Source: Acidobacteriota bacterium (GTDB lineage: Bacteria > Acidobacteriota > Terriglobia > Terriglobales > Acidobacteriaceae). From it: 12,483 bases of DNA. Shown piece after piece: positions 1 through 6,895 of this stretch. The translations under genes were made by a program, and so were the position numbers. Location of the stretch: the NCBI GenBank assembly GCA_021780415.1, contig JAJXYW010000211.1, positions 1 through 12,483 of the forward strand, given 5' to 3'. Below the pieces are notes generated by a model. That model saw only the letters and a list, made by a program, of their open reading frames with translations. It had not been told where the DNA came from and ran no database searches. The stretch's first letter is position 1. Every line of letters begins with the position of its first letter.

Positions 1-176
1 GTCTTGATCGTATTCGCCATTGCCTCCGGCGAGATCACCCCCGTCTCAAAGACGCTCTCCCCCAACCGCGTCACCTCGCGGTCTTCAAACAACGTCTTCA
101 GCCGATGCCCCTGCATCGACGCAATCGCCAGCCTGCATGAGTTGGATCCGATATCGATAGCTGCAAAAGTTGGCAT
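1..176 (-). CDS. Ppx/GppA family phosphatase, N-terminal part (cut by window edge)
   Basis: Only the first 58 codons are present; the rest lies before base 1. Read on the minus strand from ATG at 176-174, the product begins MPTFAAIDIGSNSCRL. The stretch AAIDIGSNSCRLAIA is the phosphate-1 loop of the ASKHA superfamily, in the form typical of exopolyphosphatase and guanosine pentaphosphate phosphohydrolase. The following EVTRLGESVFETGVISPEA also fits that family. Members hydrolyse inorganic polyphosphate or convert pppGpp to ppGpp in the cytoplasm. A purine-rich AAGGA lies about 10 nt upstream of the start, and a second upstream ATG is out of frame. The gene is divergent from the glycosyltransferase pair. 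The fragment cannot separate Ppx from GppA, so no symbol is given. Confidence 0.85.
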   Translation of the reverse strand, partial: MPTFAAIDIGSNSCRLAIASMQGHRLKTLFEDREVTRLGESVFETGVISPEAMANTIK

Positions 177-362
177 CTTACCTGCATCCTTACACGTCCC
201 GTGCGGTGGAAAACCCGTTCCCTACCCCTCTCGACCACCCCCTGACTCCCTCCGATCAATCTCACCCCAACCTACAACCCTCCCACCTTCGTTATGCTTA
301 GGAGACAGCCCATCTCCGGCCCGCCAACTCGGGCCATTCAATCGCACCATCCAACCGCACTC

Positions 363-2453
363 ATGGCCACCACACCCGACATGCAGCCCAACCCAATCTC
401 CCATCAATCTCCGCCTGCATCTCCTCCCCGTTCCCGCTGGCCGCTCACCCACGTCCTCATCCTCCTCGGTCTCTGGCTCATCCTTTACGTCGCCGCTGCC
501 TTCACCCCGCCTCTCCTCGACGATGCCGACGCCACCCACGCCCAGGCCGCCCAGGCCATGCTCTCCACCGGCGACTGGGTCACCCTCCACGTCGACGGCA
601 TCCGCTACCTCGAAAAGCCGCCCCTCCCCTACTGGATCACCGCCCTCAGCCTTCGCCTCCTCGCACCCCATCCCCAGTCCTACGCGCTCAGCCAGCACAC
701 CGAAGACACCGCGGCCTTCGCCGTCCACTTTCCTCTTGCCCTCACCATCCTCGGCCTCGCGCTGCTCGGCTACGCCTGGTCCCGCCGAGCCTTCCCCTCC
801 GCCGACCAGCACGCCGCCCTCTACACCGCCCTCTTCATCCTCACCTCCGCCGGTGTCTTTCTCTTCACCCGCGTCTTCATCCCCGACGCACTTCTCTCCC
901 TCCTCCTCGCCTTCGCCCTCTACGCCCTCCTCCGCTCACTCGAATCCCCAGCCCCCATAGGTGCCCCACTCATACGCGGCTCTATCGCGGATGAGTGGGA
1001 CGCAAAGTCTCAATGGACCACTAGCGTCTACCCCTACGCCCTCTGGTCTGCCATCGCCCTCGCTGTCCTCACCAAGGGCCTGGTCGCCATCGTCTTCGTC
1101 TTCGCCACCGCCTTCCTCTTCCTCTTCTGGACCGGCCAACTCCACCTCTGGCGACGTCTCCGACCCGTCACCGGCTTCCTTCTCTTCCTCGCCATCGCAG
1201 CCCCGTGGCATATCCTCGCCGGCCTGCGCAACACGGGCGGCGTCAACGGCCACGGCTTCTTCTGGTTCTACTTCATCAACGAGCACGTCCTCCGCTTCCT
1301 AGGCCGCCGCATCCCCCGCGACTACAACAAGCTCCCCGGCTATCTCTACTGGTCTCTCCACCTCGTCTGGCTCTTTCCCTGGAGCCTCTTCGCCCCCGCC
1401 GCCCTCATCCTCGCCTGGCGCAAACGCCGCAGCCTCATCTCCCGCACCCCCACGAATCTGTCATCTCGACCGGAGTCAAACGGCTCCATCGTTTGGCGCA
1501 GCGGAGAGACCCGCAGTTCCCTCGCAGCGCCACCCACCTTCCGCCAGCAGACCATCCTCCTCCTGCTCATCTTCTCCGCACTCGTCCTCGTCTTCTTTTC
1601 GCTCTCCACCAACCAGGAGTACTACACCTTCCCCGTCTATCTCCCGCTCCTGATGCTCCTCGCCGCTGCGCTCACCTCCATCGAGCGCGCCCCCCTCGAC
1701 CCCACCCTCCGCCGCGCCCTCACCTTCACCTTCGCTGCCTACACCGCCCTCGGCCTGGCCATCGCCACTGCCTTGGCCTACGGCCTCTGGTCCGCCCGCC
1801 GCCTCTCCTTCGTCCCCGACATCGGCGACCTCCTCGCCCACCGCAACGTCGGCGACTACACCCTCTCCATGTCGCACTTCTTCGACCTCACCGGCCCATC
1901 CTTCGCCGCCCTGCGGCTCCCCGCCGCGCTCGCCCTCCTCGCCTTCCTCATCGGCCCACCGACTGCGTGGTTCCTCCACGCCCGCCGCCGCTCGCTCGCC
2001 TCAATCCTTACCGTCACCTCCACCAGCACCGTCTTCCTCGTAGCCGCGCACATCGCCTTCGTCCGCTTCAACCCCATGCTCTCCTCAGCAAACTTCGCGC
2101 AGACCATCCAGTCCCTCGAGCGCTCCGGCCAGATCTCCCCCCACAACGAAATTCTCATCTACGGCGACCAGGCCTTCGGCTCCTCCATCCCCTTCTATCT
2201 CAACCGCCGCGTCGATCTGGTCGACGGCCGCACCACCTCCATGTACTTCGGCAGCACCTTCCCCGACGCCCCGCCCATCTTCCTCACCTCCGCCGACCTC
2301 CTCGCCCAATGGGGCACTGGCCCCCGCAAACTCCTCTTCGTCCCGCTCGAAAAGCGCGACGACATCGACCACCTCCTCGGCTCCCGCCAGATCATCCTCC
2401 AGCAAACCTCCGGCAAAGCTCTCATCACCGACCGACCCCTCAACCATCCATAA
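363..2453 (+). CDS. ArnT/PMT_2-type membrane glycosyltransferase (GT-C fold), first of a tandem pair
   Basis: A 696-residue integral membrane protein resembling the dolichyl-phosphate-mannose/ArnT family. These enzymes move a sugar from a polyprenyl-phosphate donor to a lipid or protein on the outer face of the inner membrane. TM1 is at about residues 29-48. The first periplasmic loop carries LLDDADATHAQAAQAML, then GDW at 70-72 and the YLEKPPLPYW motif at 82-91, which is diagnostic for the family. More TM helices and a QEYY motif follow, then a soluble C-terminal part of about 130 residues. The start is uncertain. ATG 363 is chosen because the frame from ATG 294 has no ribosome-binding site and its ATG lies in a TATGCT hexamer resembling a -10 box; ATG 381 is also possible. 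Residues about 199-213 and 365-386 are encoded by dispersed repeats. The real sugar and acceptor are unknown. Confidence 0.88.
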   Translation: MATTPDMQPNPISHQSPPASPPRSRWPLTHVLILLGLWLILYVAAAFTPPLLDDADATHAQAAQAMLSTGDWVTLHVDGIRYLEKPPLPYWITALSLRLLAPHPQSYALSQHTEDTAAFAVHFPLALTILGLALLGYAWSRRAFPSADQHAALYTALFILTSAGVFLFTRVFIPDALLSLLLAFALYALLRSLESPAPIGAPLIRGSIADEWDAKSQWTTSVYPYALWSAIALAVLTKGLVAIVFVFATAFLFLFWTGQLHLWRRLRPVTGFLLFLAIAAPWHILAGLRNTGGVNGHGFFWFYFINEHVLRFLGRRIPRDYNKLPGYLYWSLHLVWLFPWSLFAPAALILAWRKRRSLISRTPTNLSSRPESNGSIVWRSGETRSSLAAPPTFRQQTILLLLIFSALVLVFFSLSTNQEYYTFPVYLPLLMLLAAALTSIERAPLDPTLRRALTFTFAAYTALGLAIATALAYGLWSARRLSFVPDIGDLLAHRNVGDYTLSMSHFFDLTGPSFAALRLPAALALLAFLIGPPTAWFLHARRRSLASILTVTSTSTVFLVAAHIAFVRFNPMLSSANFAQTIQSLERSGQISPHNEILIYGDQAFGSSIPFYLNRRVDLVDGRTTSMYFGSTFPDAPPIFLTSADLLAQWGTGPRKLLFVPLEKRDDIDHLLGSRQIILQQTSGKALITDRPLNHP
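959..1001. repeat. REP-like palindrome, family A copy 1, inside first GT-C gene
   Basis: Begins AGGTGCCCC. It has perfect 9-bp arms CCCACTCAT (965-973) and ATGAGTGGG (991-999), plus an inner CGCG/CGCG pair (975-978 with 986-989). Translated in frame as part of IGAPLIRGSIADEWDAK in a loop between membrane segments. Confidence 0.75.
1457..1516. repeat. dispersed repeat family B, copy 1, inside first GT-C gene
   Basis: TCTGTCATCTCGACCG at the left and GCGCAGCGGAGAGACC toward the right match the intergenic copy at 8368-8404. The middle (about 1475-1494) is extra and contains a short inverted GGAG/CTCC. Read in frame as residues about 365-386, a polar loop preceding the QEYY motif. Confidence 0.65.
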
Positions 2454-2479
2454 CGTTCAATGGAAGCCCCACGCATCAA

Positions 2480-4633
2480 GTGACCTCTACGCACCCCATC
2501 CCGACGAACCACATCCCGCCGCAACGCAACTGGCGCACCTCCTCGCTTGCGCTCATCTTCGCCTTCTGGGCCATCCTCCAGCTCGGCGGCCTCTTCACCC
2601 CCGGCCTCCTCGATGACGTCGACTCCATCTACATCCAGATCGCCCGCGAGATGCTCCAGCGCCACGACTTCATCACCCCCACCATCGACGGCATCCGCTT
2701 CTTCGACAAGCCCCCTCTCATGTACTGGATGGCGGCCGGCTCCATGCACCTCTTCGGCATCCACGACTGGGCCGCCCGTCTCCCCCTAGCCCTCGGCGTC
2801 CTCGCTCTCCTCCTCGCCGTCTACGCCCTCGGCATCCGCTTCTACTCCGGCACAGCTTCTCCCCCAACCACCACGCGAAGCCTCTCTCCGTCCGCGCAGG
2901 ACGACCGCGCGGGCCTCTACGCCGCCCTTGCCCTCGCCACCTCCCTCGGCCCCTATCTCTACACCCGCTTCTACATCCCGGACATCCTCCTCGCCCTCTG
3001 GATGACCCTCTCCGTCCATCTCTTCCTCATCGCCCTCGACCGCATCCAGCGACGCTCCACAGCGCAGCCCCCGGGTGCCCCATTCATGGCGACGGCACCA
3101 TCGTCGACATGGGTGGGGTCAGATGCAGCCGGCGCCACCACGCGAAGCTCTCCGCCATCCGCGCAGGACTCCGCCCTTCTCCCCTGCCTCGGCTTCGCCG
3201 CCGTCACCGCCCTCAACCTCCTCACCAAGGGCCTCATCGGAATCGTCTTCCCGCTCGGCTTCGTCTTTCTCTACCTGGCCTTCACCCGCCAACTAAGCCT
3301 CCTCCGCAAGCTCCACCTCATCCCCTCGACCCTCGTCTTTCTCGCCATCGCGTCCCCCTGGCACATCCTCGCCGCGCTCCGCAATCCCCCCATCGCGATG
3401 CCGCCCGGCGTTGGCCTCCCTGCCCACGCCGGCTGGGCCTGGTTCTATCTCTACAACGAGCACATCGCCCGCTTCCTCGGTCGCCGCATCCCCCACGACT
3501 ACGGCCAGGTCCCCATCCCCCTCTTCTGGCTCCTGCTCGCCCTCTGGCTCTTCCCCTGGGTAGCCTTCCTTCCCGCCGCCCTCCTCAACGCCTTCCGCAC
3601 CCTCCGCAGCCCCCGCCCCACCTCCGACCCCGAAGCCACCTTCCGCTTCGACTCCGACGCCAACTTCTCCCACGAAAGCGCGGGTGCCCCGCCCATACGC
3701 GCCTCTGCGCATGGGTGGGCCGACCAGGTGCAGGACCGCCAGCGCGAGGCCGCTCTCGCCTGCCTCCTCTGGGCCTGCATCATCCTCGGCTTCTTCACCC
3801 TCTCCTCGCGTCAGGAGTACTACCACCTCCCCGCCCTCCCCGCCCTCGCCCTCCTCGTCGGGGGCCTCCTCGCCGCCGCCGACGCCAACCTCACCACGCG
3901 CATCGACGCAGCCCGCGAAGCCCTACGCGGCAGCCTCTACTTCCTCGTCCCTCTCGGCTCCGTCCTCTTCCTGCTCTGCGGCTACTTCGCCCTCACCGCC
4001 CCCTCGCCCCACCCCGGCGCCACCCTCAACGACGTCCTCAGCTCCAACCCCGCGCTCTACAACCTCTCCCTTGGCCACGTCTTCGACCTCACCGGCCAGG
4101 CCATGGGCTTCTTCCGCGGCCCGCTCATCACCGTCGCCCTCTGCATGCTCGCCCTCGGCCCCATCGCCTATCTGGTCCGTCGCCGCGGCAGCACCTTCGC
4201 CGCCAACCTCCTCATCGCCGCCTCCATGACCGGCGTCCTCCTCGCCGCGCACGAGGGCCTGGTCCGCTTCTACCCCATCCTCGGCTCCAAAGACCTCGCC
4301 CTCGCCATCGACGCCCAACTCCGCCCCAACGACCTCATCCTCATCGACGGCGAACTCACCAGCGGCTCCACGCTGCTCTTCTACACCCCCCCCACCGCCG
4401 CCCCCATCCTCCTCGTCAATGGCCGCGTCAATGGCCCCTGGTTCGGCAGCTTCTACCCCGACGCGCCTAAAATCTTCCCCACCGATGCCGACCTCCGCGC
4501 CCTCTGGCACGGCCCCCGCCGCATCTTCCTCCTCACCTACCACCCCGAAGCCCGCACTGCCGACCTCTCCCCCTTCGGCCCCGTCCACGCCTTCGCCACC
4601 TCCGGCGGCAAGACCATCCTCACCAACCAATAA
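2480..4633 (+). CDS. ArnT/PMT_2-type membrane glycosyltransferase, second of a tandem pair
   Basis: A 717-residue paralogue of the preceding protein, with the same order of parts. TM1 is near residues 21-40. The first loop contains LLDDVDSIYIQIAREML and then FFDKPPLMYW at 74-83. A cytoplasmic/TM region carries LLTKGLIGIVFPLGF, then EHIARFLGRRIPHDYGQ, then QEYYHLPALPAL. A C-terminal soluble domain contains WFGSFYPDAPKIF, matching the first protein's YFGSTFPDAPPIF. The frame has no ATG before residue 59, so GTG 2480 is chosen, 26 nt after the upstream stop, with GGAAG about 13 nt before it. The frame stays open far upstream inside the first gene, but that extension is an Arg/Pro/His-rich shadow. 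Probably co-transcribed with the first gene. Residues about 130-142, 198-213, 219-231 and 401-414 are encoded by dispersed repeat elements absent from the core family fold. Confidence 0.87.
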   Translation: MTSTHPIPTNHIPPQRNWRTSSLALIFAFWAILQLGGLFTPGLLDDVDSIYIQIAREMLQRHDFITPTIDGIRFFDKPPLMYWMAAGSMHLFGIHDWAARLPLALGVLALLLAVYALGIRFYSGTASPPTTTRSLSPSAQDDRAGLYAALALATSLGPYLYTRFYIPDILLALWMTLSVHLFLIALDRIQRRSTAQPPGAPFMATAPSSTWVGSDAAGATTRSSPPSAQDSALLPCLGFAAVTALNLLTKGLIGIVFPLGFVFLYLAFTRQLSLLRKLHLIPSTLVFLAIASPWHILAALRNPPIAMPPGVGLPAHAGWAWFYLYNEHIARFLGRRIPHDYGQVPIPLFWLLLALWLFPWVAFLPAALLNAFRTLRSPRPTSDPEATFRFDSDANFSHESAGAPPIRASAHGWADQVQDRQREAALACLLWACIILGFFTLSSRQEYYHLPALPALALLVGGLLAAADANLTTRIDAAREALRGSLYFLVPLGSVLFLLCGYFALTAPSPHPGATLNDVLSSNPALYNLSLGHVFDLTGQAMGFFRGPLITVALCMLALGPIAYLVRRRGSTFAANLLIAASMTGVLLAAHEGLVRFYPILGSKDLALAIDAQLRPNDLILIDGELTSGSTLLFYTPPTAAPILLVNGRVNGPWFGSFYPDAPKIFPTDADLRALWHGPRRIFLLTYHPEARTADLSPFGPVHAFATSGGKTILTNQ
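2867..2903. repeat. direct repeat family C, copy 1, inside second GT-C gene
   Basis: ACCACCACGCGAAGC, then CTCTC, then TCCGCGCAGGAC. It matches the copy at 3135-3171 closely and encodes TTTRSLSPSAQDD, an insertion relative to the first paralogue, which reads directly from RRAFPSADQHAALY. Confidence 0.6.
3072..3118. repeat. REP-like palindrome, family A copy 2, inside second GT-C gene
   Basis: Begins CGGGTGCCCCATTCAT. Arms CCCATTCAT (3079-3087) and ATGGGTGGG (3109-3117) pair with one G-T wobble, and an inner CGACG/CGTCG stem lies between them. In frame, it adds residues about 198-213, the same loop as copy 1 in the first paralogue. Confidence 0.72.
3135..3171. repeat. direct repeat family C, copy 2, inside second GT-C gene
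   Basis: CCACCACGCGAAGCTCTCC followed by ATCCGCGCAGGACT. It encodes ATTRSSPPSAQDS in the same reading phase as copy 1 and lies just after palindrome A copy 2, so one loop holds two elements side by side. Confidence 0.6.
3681..3720. repeat. REP-like palindrome, family A copy 3, inside second GT-C gene
   Basis: Begins CGGGTGCCCC. Arms CCCGCCCAT (3688-3696) and ATGGGTGGG (3711-3719) pair with one wobble, with an inner GCGC/GCGC stem. Translated as GAPPIRASAHGWA in the loop before the QEYY motif. Confidence 0.72.
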
Positions 4634-4640
4634 GCCTTCT

Positions 4641-4708
4641 CAGCTGCCAGTTCTCAGAGAAGGCAAACTTTCGCCCACTTAAAACTGACAACTGAGAACT
4701 GACAACTC
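4641..4708. repeat. inverted 7-bp-repeat element D, copy 1
   Basis: The left arm CAGTTCTCAG (4648-4657) pairs perfectly with CTGAGAACTG (4692-4701). The right arm is a tandem of ACTGACA and ACTGAGA units. The loop contains AAGGCAAACTTTC. It lies 8 nt after the stop of the second GT-C gene and could act as a transcript end or 3' stabiliser. Confidence 0.75.
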
Positions 4709-4794
4709 CATCGCTGCAGGACAACCAGCCCGCCGCACGGCTCCTCTAAACTCCCTAGCGCCTCCGCCATTCATCGGAGACCAAGGAGCCTTGA

Positions 4795-5487
4795 ATGAAA
4801 TTCCAGTCCCCACTACCTCTTTCCATCGCAGCGCTCTCCCTCGCTGTTCTGCTTCCCGCCTCCAACCTTCCTGCCTTCGCTCAATCCGACGCTGCATCCC
4901 CCTCGCAGAGCAGCGCCACTGCCCCGCACGGAATGCGTGAGGCCATGCGCATGGTGCGCGCGCGCGCCGCGCTCGACCGCGATCTCGACTCCAACAAGGT
5001 AAAGCCCGGCAATGAATTCCGCGCCAAGCTCGCCAAGAAAGTCCAACTCGACAACGGCCCATTGCTCCCCGAAGGCACCGTCCTCGTAGGCCGCGTCGTT
5101 GCCGATGACATGAATGTCGGCGGCACCTCCAAATTCGCGCTCCGCTTCACCCACGCCAACCTCAAGGACGGGCAGGTCGTCCCCATCAAGGCCACCATCG
5201 TCGGCATCTACGCTCCCGAGACCGTGAGCTCCGAGGACTATCCCGTCCCCCGTGGCGATGAAGTCCCCAACACCTGGAACAATGGCACCCTGGCCGTTGA
5301 TCAGATCGACGCTCTCTCCGGCGTTGACCTTCACAGCAAGATTGCCAGCAGAAACTCCGGCGTCTTCGTCTCCACCAAAAAAGACAACTTCAAACTCGAG
5401 GCTGGAAGCGAGTTCGCCCTGGCCATCGCCGCACAACATCACCACATGAAGGGCATGAGCGGCATGGGCGGAACCGGCAACCAGTAA
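4795..5487 (+). CDS. secreted protein of unknown function with His/Met-rich tail
   Basis: 230 residues. The N-terminus is a clear Sec signal peptide: Lys2, a hydrophobic core at about 8-22, and an AFA-Q cleavage site near residue 29. The mature part starts with a Ser/Ala/Pro-rich linker and a charged helical segment (MREAMRMVRARAALDRD). A beta-rich domain follows, with GNEFRAKLAKKVQL and LLPEGTVLVGRVVADD. That pattern resembles the small barrel domains seen in many Acidobacteriota exported proteins and, distantly, VirB10/TrbI-like barrels; I cannot assign it firmly. The tail reads HHHMKGMSGMGG and could bind metal. AAGGAG at 4783-4788, 6 nt before ATG, fixes the start. The gene stands alone: a 7-bp-repeat element lies on each side, and the next gene converges on it. 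Function unknown. Confidence 0.85.
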   Translation: MKFQSPLPLSIAALSLAVLLPASNLPAFAQSDAASPSQSSATAPHGMREAMRMVRARAALDRDLDSNKVKPGNEFRAKLAKKVQLDNGPLLPEGTVLVGRVVADDMNVGGTSKFALRFTHANLKDGQVVPIKATIVGIYAPETVSSEDYPVPRGDEVPNTWNNGTLAVDQIDALSGVDLHSKIASRNSGVFVSTKKDNFKLEAGSEFALAIAAQHHHMKGMSGMGGTGNQ

Positions 5488-5497
5488 CCATAGGAGC

Positions 5498-5576
5498 GTT
5501 GTCAGTTCTCAGTTCTCAGTTCTCAGTAAAGGCAAAGTCTCTCCCTGCTGACAACTGAGAACTGACAACTGAGAAC
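5498..5576. repeat. inverted 7-bp-repeat element D, copy 2 (long hairpin between convergent genes)
   Basis: The left arm (5498-5519) is built from TCAGTTC units. The right arm (5548-5569) is built from ACTGACA/ACTGAGA units. The 22-nt arms pair with a single mismatch around a 28-nt loop containing AAAGGCAAAGTCTC, similar to copy 1. It sits between the convergent secreted-protein and GT21-like genes, where a two-way terminator would be expected; no clean U-run follows. Confidence 0.78.
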
Positions 5577-5593
5577 CTGCAACCGGCAACTCT

Positions 5594-6787
5594 CTACTCC
5601 TCCACCCGCCCGCCGTCCTTCAGCTTGTACACCTTCCCACGATAATAAAAATTCTCCCCGCCATAACTCCCCACCCAAAGCACCCACCCCAGCAGATCCC
5701 GCAGCGGATAGATCATCGCGTTATACAAAATATCCGGGTCCCCCAGCACCCCCAGGATCGCCCCTGCCTGCAGCCACCGATTCACCACCATCGCGCCAAT
5801 CCACACCACGCCCAGCACCGCATGACCACTCAACAATCCCCACGCCAGCCCCAGCAGCCCAAACGGCATCGCAAACGTCAGCCCGCTCCCCAGATGCCCC
5901 CACGGCCGCGACCGCCGCGTGCTCTGCATCCACCGCAGCTGGTTCCGAAAGCTCAGCCAGAACGGCGAATCCTGCACCATCAGCCGGATAATGTACGTCG
6001 CCATCTTCACGCCCTTACCCTGCTCTGCCAGGCGATTCCCAATCACAAAATCATCGGCATAAAACTGTCCCAGCTCATCGAACCCGCCCACATCCTGAAA
6101 GCTCTTCTTGCGCACCGCCATCGTCGCGCCCAGCGCAAACTTCGTGCCCTCCAGCATGTCCGCCACCAGCACGCCCGAGCTCATCTCCACGCTCTTTCCC
6201 ACTGCATCCAGTTGCGATGCAAACCCCGGCCCGCCATTGCCCGTATCCGGCTGCGCCGTCCCCAGATAGATGCAGCTCGCAATCCCCATCTCCGGGTCCT
6301 TCAGGTTCTGCACCATGCGTAGCAGGTAGTTCTTCTCCACCCGCACATCCGCATCGCTGGTCACATACAAATCGTTCTTCGCCACCGAATCCATCTTCGC
6401 CAGCGAAAACACCTTCGCATTATGAAACTTCGGCGTCGGCTCCCCGCACGTCACATACCGCGCATCCACCTGCGGATACCGCTGCCCCACCGCTCGCGCC
6501 AGCTTCAACCCCTCATCCGTCTCATGCCGCGCGCAAAACAGCAGCTCCCACTCCCCCGGATACTCCTGCTCAAAGAACGACGCAATATTCTGCTCCATCC
6601 CCGGCTCGGTCCCATGCAACGGCTTCAGCATACTCACGCTCGGCAGAAAATCCGCGACGGCCCGCTGCTCCCGCCGCTTGCGCAGCCCAAACCGCGCCGC
6701 CGCCGCCAGCACCATCCCGCAGTAGATCGAAGAGGTGACCGACCCCACCGCCGCCACCCAGAAAATCACTTCCAGAAAAACCTTCAT
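5594..6787 (-). CDS. family 2 glycosyltransferase, ceramide glucosyltransferase (GT21)/HpnI-like
   Basis: 397 residues. An N-terminal membrane anchor (about residues 4-34) is followed by a cytosolic GT-A domain and a hydrophobic C-terminal region (about 303-375). Catalytic signatures in order are SMLKPLHGTEP at 52-62, HETDEG at 88-93, TSDADV at 143-148 (the metal/nucleotide Asp pair), YADDF at 243-247 (third Asp/base region) and QLRW at 283-286. The last matches the (Q/R)xxRW element of processive or GT21 enzymes, with Asn at the usual Q/R place. The family transfers glucose or GlcNAc from a UDP-sugar to a membrane lipid such as ceramide, a hopanoid (HpnI) or diacylglycerol. ATG 6787 is chosen; an in-frame GTG at 6811 would add eight residues, and neither start has a strong ribosome-binding site. 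It lies about 97 nt downstream of hspR on the same strand, so read-through from hspR is possible. The substrate is not settled by sequence. Confidence 0.87.
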   Translation of the reverse strand: MKVFLEVIFWVAAVGSVTSSIYCGMVLAAAARFGLRKRREQRAVADFLPSVSMLKPLHGTEPGMEQNIASFFEQEYPGEWELLFCARHETDEGLKLARAVGQRYPQVDARYVTCGEPTPKFHNAKVFSLAKMDSVAKNDLYVTSDADVRVEKNYLLRMVQNLKDPEMGIASCIYLGTAQPDTGNGGPGFASQLDAVGKSVEMSSGVLVADMLEGTKFALGATMAVRKKSFQDVGGFDELGQFYADDFVIGNRLAEQGKGVKMATYIIRLMVQDSPFWLSFRNQLRWMQSTRRSRPWGHLGSGLTFAMPFGLLGLAWGLLSGHAVLGVVWIGAMVVNRWLQAGAILGVLGDPDILYNAMIYPLRDLLGWVLWVGSYGGENFYYRGKVYKLKDGGRVEE

Positions 6788-6860
6788 CGCACCAGACCAG
6801 TCCAAAATCACCAGCCACCCACCGCAGCCAGCACCACCCCAAGTCTACGCGACGGGCCTT

Positions 6861-6895
6861 CTCTATCCTCTACACTCTATCCCCTATCCCCTATT
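6861..6895. repeat. 7-bp tandem array E at the 3' end of hspR
   Basis: Five consecutive units: CTCTATC, CTCTACA, CTCTATC, CCCTATC, CCCTATT. Read on the minus strand, the distal part supplies the final hspR codons and its TAG stop (6886-6884). Confidence 0.7.

Noticed and set aside
4..960. A 318-codon plus-strand frame at the window start
   Set aside because: It runs antisense to the Ppx/GppA start and then out of phase through the GT-C gene; Ser/Pro-rich noise.
1205..2479. Upstream extension of the second GT-C frame through the first gene
   Set aside because: The extension is an Arg/Pro/His low-complexity translation of the first gene's sequence in another phase. The family fold starts after 2480.
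3109..4470. A 453-codon plus-strand frame overlapping the second GT-C gene
   Set aside because: Pro/Arg/His-rich shadow of a C-rich gene with no recognisable domain.
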